A DNA stretch of 10,889 bases from Candidatus Baldrarchaeota archaeon (GTDB taxonomy: Archaea > Asgardarchaeota > Baldrarchaeia > Baldrarchaeales > DXJG01). Location: positions 1-10,889 of the forward strand of contig JAUQZC010000005.1 of assembly GCA_030587435.1 (NCBI GenBank), given 5' to 3'. A program made the translations under genes and the position numbers. The notes beneath the pieces are model-generated. The model had not been told where the DNA came from, searched no databases, and worked only from the letters and a program-made list of their open reading frames with translations. Below are positions 5,442 to 10,889 of the stretch, one piece after another. Position 1 is the first letter of the stretch, and each line of letters opens with the position of its first letter.

Positions 5442-6776
5442 TTAGGGGTGGTGCCATTTTGGTATGAGTTTTGTCGGTTTTGTTTTGTTTGTTTTGTTGT
5501 ATCTTTGGAGGGGTTTGGTGAGGTGTCTGTGGGCTTTTGGGGTTGGTAGGTATGTTCCTGGTTTTAGTTGTCTTGGTTTTTGTATTTTTTGTTTTGTTAT
5601 GTTTTTTATGTGTGTTTTGCATTTTTTGCATCGGTATCCTTGGTTTTTTCCTGCTGATTCCATGGTTTTTCCGCATTTTGGGCATTTTGGGTTTTTGTAT
5701 ATTATTTTTGGTGCTAGTTTTATGATTTCTATTTTTTCTAGGTTTAGTGTTGGGGGTGTGTTTGGTTTTGGTTTTATGGTTCCGTATGCTATTACTGTGT
5801 CTCCTGGGATTAGTTTTTTGATTATTTTTCTGAAGTTTCCTGTTGGTTCGTATGCTGCGAGGTGGATGGTTCCTGTTTGGTCTGCTGCTTTTACTATTAC
5901 GTGTCCTCCGGGTATGGTTTTCGGGGTGTCTATGATTTTTACGAGGGTTTTTGTTGGTGTGTAGGGTTTTATGTCTTTTATTTTTTTGAGTTTTGTTTTG
6001 TTTAGGTGTTCGTCGGTTGCTTGGTTTGTTCGGTATATTACCCATCTTTCTAACGGTTCGTAGGATACTACGATTTTGTGTGCTAGTTTTACTATTTCTG
6101 GGGTTTCTCCTCTTATTCCGTAGAGTACTGGGTCTGGGCCTCGTGGTGTGATTAGTATTCTTTGTTCTTGGTGGTCTATGTTGTTGAAGGTTTCTGGGTG
6201 GGTTAGTTTGTCCATTAGGTATATGGATTGGGTGTCTACTGTTCTTGGTGTTCCCCAGTGTTCTGGGGTTCTGTAGGTGAGTAGTTCGTATGTGTGGTCG
6301 TTTTCTAGGGTGTTTCCTATGGCTGCTAGGGCTCCTATGATGCCTCTTCCTTTTTTGTAGGTTACTGTTTTTGCGTTGACTTTGTTTGCTGTTTTTATGG
6401 CTTCTTTGAGCGTTATGACGTCGGTTAAGGCTTTTTCTGCGAATGTTTTAAGTTGGGGTGGGATGGGTCCTTGGAGGAAGACTATTCCGGGGTGTGTTTT
6501 TTCACATTTGAGGTCGGAGTTTTCTTCTATTTCTTCGATGACTATTTCTTCGACTTTTTGTAGCATGTTTTCTTCTATTTTTATTCTTAGGCATACGGCG
6601 CCGTTTCCTCTTGTTTTGTAGGGTATGTTTGGGTTTAGTCTTATGAGGTTTGGGTAGTCGGTGAATTGGGCTTTTGCTTCTTTTTCTAGTCTGTGGACTA
6701 GTCTGGCGCCTATGTAGGTTGTGCAGCCGCCTGTGAGCGAGTCTGTGTCGTCGAATCCGATGTTTAGCTGTATCAT
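5442..6776 (-). CDS. tiaS: tRNA(Ile2) 2-agmatinylcytidine synthetase TiaS
   Basis: TiaS attaches agmatine to C34 of tRNA-Ile2 (CAU) using ATP, so that it reads AUA and is charged with Ile rather than Met; it is an archaeal protein. The 444-aa length is right. The N-terminus has the diagnostic NIGFDDTDSLTGGCTTY block (residues 5-21). YKKGRGIIGALAAIG (140-154) belongs to the kinase-like catalytic region. An OB-fold (about 278-352: GGHVIVKAADQTGTIHLAAY) binds tRNA, and a C-terminal zinc ribbon has Cys365, 368, 383 and 386. ATG 6776 lies about 27 bases below a TATA-like CTTAAA (6801-6806), suggesting a leaderless or very short-leader transcript. The coding strand is AC-rich, and the last ~60 residues are dominated by Lys, Thr, Pro, Asn and His, apparently following the base bias. 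The neighbouring CAU-anticodon tRNA is the initiator, not its substrate. Confidence 0.95.
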   Translation of the reverse strand: MIQLNIGFDDTDSLTGGCTTYIGARLVHRLEKEAKAQFTDYPNLIRLNPNIPYKTRGNGAVCLRIKIEENMLQKVEEIVIEEIEENSDLKCEKTHPGIVFLQGPIPPQLKTFAEKALTDVITLKEAIKTANKVNAKTVTYKKGRGIIGALAAIGNTLENDHTYELLTYRTPEHWGTPRTVDTQSIYLMDKLTHPETFNNIDHQEQRILITPRGPDPVLYGIRGETPEIVKLAHKIVVSYEPLERWVIYRTNQATDEHLNKTKLKKIKDIKPYTPTKTLVKIIDTPKTIPGGHVIVKAADQTGTIHLAAYEPTGNFRKIIKKLIPGDTVIAYGTIKPKPNTPPTLNLEKIEIIKLAPKIIYKNPKCPKCGKTMESAGKNQGYRCKKCKTHIKNITKQKIQKPRQLKPGTYLPTPKAHRHLTKPLQRYNKTNKTKPTKLIPKWHHP

Positions 6777-6896
6777 TGTGGTTCGACCTTTTGAAACTTG
6801 TTTAAGTGTTTAAGGGTGGTTTGATGTTATTGAAAGAAGGCATTAAAATTTAAACTTCATCTATCTTTTACTGATGTGGTATTTGGGTGTGTTGGG
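6777..6896. promoter_or_regulatory. divergent promoter region of tiaS and the carbamoyltransferase
   Basis: Two TTTAAG units (6801-6806 and 6809-6814) read CTTAAA on the minus strand and suit tiaS. TTTAAA at 6849-6854 suits the + strand gene, with transcription expected near 6877 and a leader of about 20 bases to ATG 6897. No clear operator palindrome is visible. Confidence 0.45.
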
Positions 6897-8459
6897 ATGA
6901 TTGTTTTGGGTGTTTGTGACGGTCATGATGCTGGGGCTGCGTTGGTTAAGGATGGGGTTGTGGTTGCTGCTGTTAGTGAGGAGAGGTTTACGCGTGTTAA
7001 GCATCAAAGAGGTGTTCCTAGAAATGCTATACGTGAGGTTTTTCGTGTTGCTGGGTTGAGTTTTGATGAGGTTGATTATGTTGCTGTTGGTGGTGTTTTT
7101 AGGAGGTTGAAGAGGGCTTTTCAATTGGAGGAATATCTTTTAAAGCTTTTCCCGGGGGTTCCTCAAATATATGTTGATCATCATTTGTGTCATGCTGCTT
7201 CAGCTTATAGGACGTGTGGTTGGGATCGTGCGCTTATTGTTACGATTGATGCTGCTGGGGACGGTTTGTCCGCTACAATTAGTCTTGGAAAAAACGGTGA
7301 GATTGTTCCGCTTTATCAGTCTAGTGCTTATAATTCTGTGGGGGATTTTTTTGCTAGTATAACTGAGTTGCTTGGTTTTAGGCCGATGTCTGATGAGGCT
7401 AAGGTTGCGTGTATGGCTGCTCATGGTGATGCTTCGAAATGTTATGATGTTGTTAGAGATTTTATAGATTTGGATGTTAGGGGTTTGAGTTTTAGGAATA
7501 GGTTGGGTGTGGTTGGTTTTGAGGCTGTTAAATTGATGAGAGAGAAATTGGAGGGTTTTTCTTCGTTTGATATTGCTGCTGCGGCTCAGAGAAGGCTTGA
7601 GGAATTGGTTTTGAGTCTTTTGGGGAGGGTGGTTGATGAGGTTGGTGAGAGGAGGATTGTTTTTGCAGGTGGGATTGCGGCGAATGTTCATTTGAATATG
7701 AGGATTAGGGAGGAGGTTTCAAGGGATTTGTATGTTTTTCCTCATATGGGTGATGGTGGTCTTTGTGTTGGTGCTGCGCTTGAGGTTTGGGCTAGGATGA
7801 GGCTTGTGGACGGTAAGGATGCTAAGCCGAGACGGTTGGAGCATGTTTTTCTTGGCCCGGAGTATGGTGATGAAAGTATAAGGGAGGCTTTCAAAAGGTA
7901 TGGGGTGGAGGGTAAAGTTGAGTTTTATGATGATATTGGTGGGGTTGTTGCGGATTTGCTTTTGAAGGGTTTTGTTGTTGGGAGGTTTTCCGGTAGGATG
8001 GAGTTTGGTCCACGGGCTCTTGGAAATAGAAGTGTGTTGGCGTTGCCAACTGATAAGAGGGTTGTGGGGGATCTTAATAGGAGGAAGGGGCGTCCGTGGT
8101 GGCAGCCTTTTGCTCCAACTATTTTGTATGAGAGGGTTGAGGACTATTTGGTTGATGGTTGTTATGCTCCTTTTATGACTATTGCTTTTAGAGTTACTGA
8201 GAGGGGGGTGGAGGAGATTCCCGCGGTTGTTCATGTTGATGGGACTACTAGGCCTCAAACTGTTAAGAGGGGTGAGTGTCCGGAGTATAGACGTATTATT
8301 GAGATTGTTGAGAAGGAGGTTGGTGTTGGTGCTGTTTTGAATACTTCGATGAATATTCATGGGGAGCCTATTGTGTGTTCTCCTTCAGATGCGATTAAAA
8401 CTTTTAAGAGGGGTTTGATGGATTATTTGGCGATTGGCAACTATTTGTTGAGGAAGTAG
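6897..8459 (+). CDS. NodU/CmcH-family carbamoyltransferase
   Basis: Members transfer a carbamoyl group from carbamoyl phosphate through a carbamoyl-adenylate to a hydroxyl (TobZ, NodU, CmcH). The 520-aa protein has both domains. In the N-terminal ASKHA-like domain are DGHDAGAALV (about 8-17), the metal/adenylate site DHHLCHAASAY (about 94-104) and VTIDAAGDG with Asp118; MSDEAKVACMAAHG corresponds to the family's usual EYKVMGLAPYG block. In the C-terminal domain are GRMEFGPRALGNRS, FAPTILYERVEDYL, HVDGTTRPQTV and NTSMNIHGEPIVCSPSDA. All key motifs look intact. ATG 6897 is chosen because family members start right at this MIVLG strand; GTG 6876 would add seven residues and lie at the predicted transcription start. 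The substrate is unknown: no sugar, antibiotic or hydrogenase genes are adjacent. Coding-strand bases are strongly GT-biased. Confidence 0.92.
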   Translation: MIVLGVCDGHDAGAALVKDGVVVAAVSEERFTRVKHQRGVPRNAIREVFRVAGLSFDEVDYVAVGGVFRRLKRAFQLEEYLLKLFPGVPQIYVDHHLCHAASAYRTCGWDRALIVTIDAAGDGLSATISLGKNGEIVPLYQSSAYNSVGDFFASITELLGFRPMSDEAKVACMAAHGDASKCYDVVRDFIDLDVRGLSFRNRLGVVGFEAVKLMREKLEGFSSFDIAAAAQRRLEELVLSLLGRVVDEVGERRIVFAGGIAANVHLNMRIREEVSRDLYVFPHMGDGGLCVGAALEVWARMRLVDGKDAKPRRLEHVFLGPEYGDESIREAFKRYGVEGKVEFYDDIGGVVADLLLKGFVVGRFSGRMEFGPRALGNRSVLALPTDKRVVGDLNRRKGRPWWQPFAPTILYERVEDYLVDGCYAPFMTIAFRVTERGVEEIPAVVHVDGTTRPQTVKRGECPEYRRIIEIVEKEVGVGAVLNTSMNIHGEPIVCSPSDAIKTFKRGLMDYLAIGNYLLRK

Positions 8460-8463
8460 AGGT

Positions 8464-8709
8464 TTACTTTGAGGCGCCTTGTATTACGAGCATAGTCATT
8501 GTTTCTTCTATTTCCTCTATGTTTCTTCTTATTTTTTGGCTGACGATTTCCTGCAGGTTTTCTAGGTTTTCAACAGAGAGTTTGGCAACGATATCATATG
8601 TGCCTAGTACTATGTATGCTTCTTTTACTCCTTCGATTTCTAAAATTTTTCTGAGGGCTTTTTCCTCTAGACCGGCCTTAGTTTTTATGAGGACGAAAGC
8701 TATTGGCAA
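8464..8709 (-). CDS. stand-alone Lrp/AsnC ligand-binding (RAM) domain protein
   Basis: The 81-aa product is a single RAM (AsnC_trans_reg) domain with no helix-turn-helix. The beta-alpha-beta-beta-alpha-beta order is visible: AFVLIKT, an alpha helix ending at IEGV, EAYIVLGTYDIVAKL with the conserved Gly-x-Tyr-Asp turn, a Leu/Glu helix, then TMTMLVIQ. Free RAM proteins form dimers and higher oligomers that bind amino acids, and may modulate full-length Lrp proteins. The TTG start at 8709 is supported by GGAGGG six bases upstream. It converges with the carbamoyltransferase gene (4 bp between stops) and is divergent from tsr3. The effector is not readable from sequence. Confidence 0.9.
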   Translation of the reverse strand: MPIAFVLIKTKAGLEEKALRKILEIEGVKEAYIVLGTYDIVAKLSVENLENLQEIVSQKIRRNIEEIEETMTMLVIQGASK

Positions 8710-8715
8710 AAATTT

Positions 8716-8721
8716 CCCTCC
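8716..8721 (-). promoter_or_regulatory. Shine-Dalgarno site of the RAM protein
   Basis: GGAGGG on the minus strand, 6 bases before the TTG codon at 8709. It decides this non-ATG start. Confidence 0.6.
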
Positions 8722-8741
8722 TATATATTTTATCGATGGAA

Positions 8742-8748
8742 TTTTAAA
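8742..8748 (+). promoter_or_regulatory. TATA-like element of tsr3 (leaderless transcript likely)
   Basis: TTTTAAA is centred about 29 bases before ATG 8774 and 23 before GTG 8768, and there is no Shine-Dalgarno sequence in between. That spacing predicts transcription starting at or very near the start codon. The near-palindromic AATTTTAAATT could also serve the divergent RAM gene. Confidence 0.5.
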
Positions 8749-8773
8749 TTAATCTTTCTAACATGTAGTGGAA

Positions 8774-9319
8774 ATGGAGGAAAAGAAAACGAACATTAAG
8801 CTATATGTGTATCACGAGAGGCAATGTGACCCTAAGAAATGTACAGCGTTAAAATTACATAGGCATAGGAAAGTTAAGGTGATTTACAGTTTAAAATATG
8901 TTCCAAAGGGAGCGGTGATACTTAACCCCCTTGTCTCACATGTCTTTTCTCCTTTGGACAAAGAACTGGTGTTAAAAAGTGGTATTGTTGCGGTTGACTG
9001 TTCATGGAAAAAAATTGAGGAAGGTTTTCCTAAACAGTTTCAAAAAAGAGGGAGGATTTTGCCGGCTTTAGTGGCTGTAAACCCCGTGAACTACGGTAAA
9101 ATAGGGATGTTAAGTACGGCGGAGGCTTTGGCTGCAGCTCTCTACATAGTGGGATTTGAATCGCAGGCAAGAGATGTACTTTCAATTTTTAAGTGGGGGG
9201 AGCATTTTTTCGAGTTAAATAAAGCTTTTCTTGAAGCTTATCGAAACTCAAAGTCCCCTGAAGAAGTAATAGAAAAACAAAGAGAGTTACTAAAGGAAAT
9301 ATATAAATTAAATATTTAA
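8774..9319 (+). CDS. tsr3: 16S rRNA aminocarboxypropyltransferase Tsr3
   Basis: Tsr3 (DUF367) transfers the 3-amino-3-carboxypropyl group of S-adenosylmethionine to a hypermodified pyrimidine of small-subunit rRNA during late ribosome maturation; it is shared by archaea and eukaryotes. The 181-aa length is normal. Visible family blocks are YHERQCDPKKCTALKL at the N-terminus, VAVDCSWKK (mid-protein), and a motif starting RILPALVAVNPVNYGK followed by LSTAEALAAALYI, which forms the SAM-binding trefoil-knot region of this SPOUT-like enzyme. ATG 8774 is preferred to GTG 8768 because the TATA spacing favours it; the difference is two residues. It is followed by the lipS2 region with a 110-bp gap. 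Confidence 0.92.
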   Translation: MEEKKTNIKLYVYHERQCDPKKCTALKLHRHRKVKVIYSLKYVPKGAVILNPLVSHVFSPLDKELVLKSGIVAVDCSWKKIEEGFPKQFQKRGRILPALVAVNPVNYGKIGMLSTAEALAAALYIVGFESQARDVLSIFKWGEHFFELNKAFLEAYRNSKSPEEVIEKQRELLKEIYKLNI

Positions 9320-9381
9320 TCACGTAGTTTACAAGTTGCCACTAACCGTTCTTGGCTAAACTTATAACGGTGACTAGAATC

Positions 9382-9429
9382 ATTGTAATATTTCACTCCA
9401 CGCTGCGTCAAAGTTTAGGAAGTGACTTT
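9382..9429 (+). promoter_or_regulatory. probable promoter and RBS of lipS2
   Basis: AT-rich GTAATATTT (about 9386-9394) lies in front of GGAAGTGA (9419-9426), which matches 16S anti-SD sequence and sits just before ATG 9430. This supports ATG 9430 over the upstream in-frame TTG at 9352. Confidence 0.4.
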
Positions 9430-10440
9430 ATGTTAAGTAACGTTCTTAAAATAAGAGTGTCTCTTGGAACTGCAGCGTTACTCAAATTAACACGCATTAA
9501 GTTGTTGGCTTACCCGACAACCGCGTACCTCATGACGTATACATCGGGAAGATGTGTAGCGAATTGCGCGTTTTGCCCTCAGGCAAGAGAAAGCAAATCT
9601 GACTTAAAACTATTATCTAGAATATCTTGGCCTATCTATCCTTTTAATCAAGTTTGCGAAGCATTAGAAAACGGGAAGATGAGAAGGATTTGTATTCAAA
9701 CTATAAATTACCCTGGTCTTTTTGAAGATCTTCAAATAATTCTCGATCAAATACGCAGAGCAGCGCCTCAAATACCAGTTTCGCTGCCAATACACCCAAT
9801 AAGTGAAGAAAAAATGAAAGTTCTAAAGGATTTAGGAGTGGAGCGACTAAGTATACCTTTTGACGCTGCAACACCTCAAATATTCGATGAAATTAAGGGT
9901 AAACATGTGAGGGGGCCATACAGATGGGAGAACCATATGAAAGCTATAAAAAGAGCAATTAAAATATTTGGTGACGGTAAGGTTTCAACTCACCTCATCA
10001 TCGGATTAGGTGAAACTGAGGAAGAGGCTGTCAACTTTATACAAGAGTTTTCTGATCTTAATGTTACTGTTGGACTTTTTGCCTTTACACCTATTACAGG
10101 AACAAAACTGGAAAAACTTCCTCCCCCTCCAATAGGTAAATATAGGAGAATACAGCTTGCAAGATACCTTATTCAGAATGAAATAGTAAGAAAAGAAGAT
10201 ATGAGTTTTGAGAAAGGGAAAATAGTAGGTTTCGGGCTGACCGACAGGGAATTGAACAAGATTATTGAGAGCGGCCAACCTTTTAGAACAAGCGGCTGCC
10301 CAAACTGCAACAGACCGTTTTACAACGAGTCTCCAAGAGGCCCCATCTACAATTACCCGTGGAAACCATCCAAAAAAGAGGTAGAAAAAATTAAGAAAGA
10401 ACTAGATTCCCTGCGAACCCAAAGGCGAATAGAGGTTTAA
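9430..10440 (+). CDS. lipS2: radical SAM lipoyl synthase subunit LipS2
   Basis: With LipS1, this radical SAM protein (COG2516 type, long annotated as biotin-synthase-related) inserts the two sulfurs into protein-bound octanoyl groups to make the lipoyl cofactor, replacing LipA in many archaea and some bacteria. From ATG 9430 the protein has 336 aa. The radical SAM cluster motif is CVANCAFC, a CX3CX2C at Cys42, 46 and 49. It is followed by a TIM-barrel-like run including LIIGLGETEEEA. The C-terminal SGCPNCNRPFYNE (Cys290, Cys293) with GPIYNYP is a hallmark of this family and should ligate an auxiliary Fe-S cluster acting as sulfur donor. The lipS1 gene follows 2 bp after the stop, so the two are co-transcribed. 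Assignment rests on motif recognition plus pairing. Confidence 0.85.
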   Translation: MLSNVLKIRVSLGTAALLKLTRIKLLAYPTTAYLMTYTSGRCVANCAFCPQARESKSDLKLLSRISWPIYPFNQVCEALENGKMRRICIQTINYPGLFEDLQIILDQIRRAAPQIPVSLPIHPISEEKMKVLKDLGVERLSIPFDAATPQIFDEIKGKHVRGPYRWENHMKAIKRAIKIFGDGKVSTHLIIGLGETEEEAVNFIQEFSDLNVTVGLFAFTPITGTKLEKLPPPPIGKYRRIQLARYLIQNEIVRKEDMSFEKGKIVGFGLTDRELNKIIESGQPFRTSGCPNCNRPFYNESPRGPIYNYPWKPSKKEVEKIKKELDSLRTQRRIEV

Positions 10441-10442
10441 AC

Positions 10443-10889
10443 ATGGAGATTGCTCAACATGACTTGAAATTTGAGGAAATAGAGAGTTTGCTTAAAGAAG
10501 CAGCTGAGAAAGAAGTATTTGACCACCTCGTAAATACAGCTGGGAAAATATCAGATAGAAATTTTCAGAGGACTGTACACTGCTATTTTCCCGGCGGAAA
10601 GTTTCCACCCGTATCAATAACTGGTACTTGGTGCGCTTTAAACTGCAAACATTGCGAAAAACACTATTTAAAACACATGATACCCGCACCAACACCATCA
10701 AAGCTTCTTGAAATCTGTTTAAAACTACATGAAAAAGGTGCAAGAGGAGTTCTAATAAGTGGAGGATACACAAAAAACGGGTATGTTCCACTTGAAAATT
10801 TTGTAGACGTATTGAAACAGGTGAAACGTGAAACAAATCTAATAATAAATGTTCACACCGGGCTAATACCATTAAAGTTAGCGGAAAAA
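10443..10889 (+). CDS. lipS1: radical SAM lipoyl synthase subunit LipS1 (5' part, runs off the window)
   Basis: The frame from ATG 10443 stays open for 149 codons to the end of the window. The protein begins with a charged helix, then CYFPGGKFPPVSITGTWCA and the radical SAM motif CALNCKHC (Cys64, Cys68, Cys71; CX3CX2C). LISGGYTKNGYVPLENF, the SAM-binding GG-type motif, and NVHTGL follow. These features match COG1856 proteins, formerly called biotin synthase homologues and now known as LipS1, the second half of the archaeal lipoyl synthase. The short gap after lipS2 suggests translational coupling. The C-terminal part with the auxiliary-cluster cysteines is outside the window. Confidence 0.87.
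   Translation, partial: MEIAQHDLKFEEIESLLKEAAEKEVFDHLVNTAGKISDRNFQRTVHCYFPGGKFPPVSITGTWCALNCKHCEKHYLKHMIPAPTPSKLLEICLKLHEKGARGVLISGGYTKNGYVPLENFVDVLKQVKRETNLIINVHTGLIPLKLAEK

Noticed and set aside
5464..5964. Plus-strand frame opposite tiaS that looks like a hydrophobic Phe/Val/Gly membrane protein
   Set aside because: Antisense shadow; GT-rich DNA encodes hydrophobic residues by chance, whereas tiaS motifs on the other strand are conserved.
5332..6045. Long minus-strand frame overlapping tiaS and the tRNA, encoding a Lys/Thr/Asn/Arg-rich protein
   Set aside because: It is a shadow of tiaS in another frame; the AC-rich strand lacks stop codons, and the composition is repetitive with no domain.
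7200..8360. Two minus-strand frames of 163 and 213 codons inside the carbamoyltransferase gene
   Set aside because: Antisense shadows kept open by base bias; Asn/Thr/Pro-rich with no recognisable motif.
1..10889. CRISPR arrays or insertion sequences
   Set aside because: No regularly spaced direct repeats, transposase motifs or terminal inverted repeats were seen.

Overview
The window is a stretch of archaeal chromosome. The support is a set of genes known mainly or only from archaea: TiaS, a Tsr3 rRNA acp-transferase, a paired LipS2/LipS1 lipoyl synthase, and an initiator tRNA with an A1-U72 pair and a 30-nt intron at position 37/38. Promoters are TATA-like (TTTAAA), some transcripts look leaderless, and GTG and TTG starts are frequent. 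The overall flavour (moderate to low GC, tRNA intron) suggests a thermophilic TACK-type archaeon, perhaps Bathyarchaeia-like; that placement is a guess.

Left part (1-5030), accessory genes. A helix-turn-helix plus PD-(D/E)XK nuclease fusion (17-961, +) faces a two-gene minus-strand unit: a small winged-helix-like protein (start 3241) followed after 5 bp by a 596-aa SAMHD1-like HD phosphohydrolase (1092-2882). Next come a second small PD-(D/E)XK nuclease (3422-3940, -), a gene-poor stretch with possible broken coding fragments, and an unrecognised four-helix membrane protein (4280-5029, +). Two different nuclease-fold proteins and a dNTPase-like HD protein together resemble a defence or mobile-element neighbourhood, but no integrase, transposase or CRISPR array is visible.

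Middle part (5030-8460). A 237-bp gene-free AC-rich stretch leads to the intron-containing initiator tRNA-Met (5267-5371, -), then tiaS (5442-6776, -) and a divergent NodU/CmcH-type carbamoyltransferase (6897-8459, +). Base composition of the + strand flips abruptly at about 5200-5280, from AC-rich on the left to GT-rich on the right. The GT-rich state runs through genes of both orientations up to about 8460, so gene direction does not explain it.

Right part (8460-10889), housekeeping genes with ordinary composition: a stand-alone Lrp/AsnC RAM-domain protein (-), tsr3 (+, divergent), then lipS2 and the first 149 codons of lipS1, 2 bp apart and running off the window.

The observations most worth checking are the strand-composition flip at the tRNA gene, the tRNA intron that looks like a tandem copy of the anticodon arm, and the HD/winged-helix gene pair.
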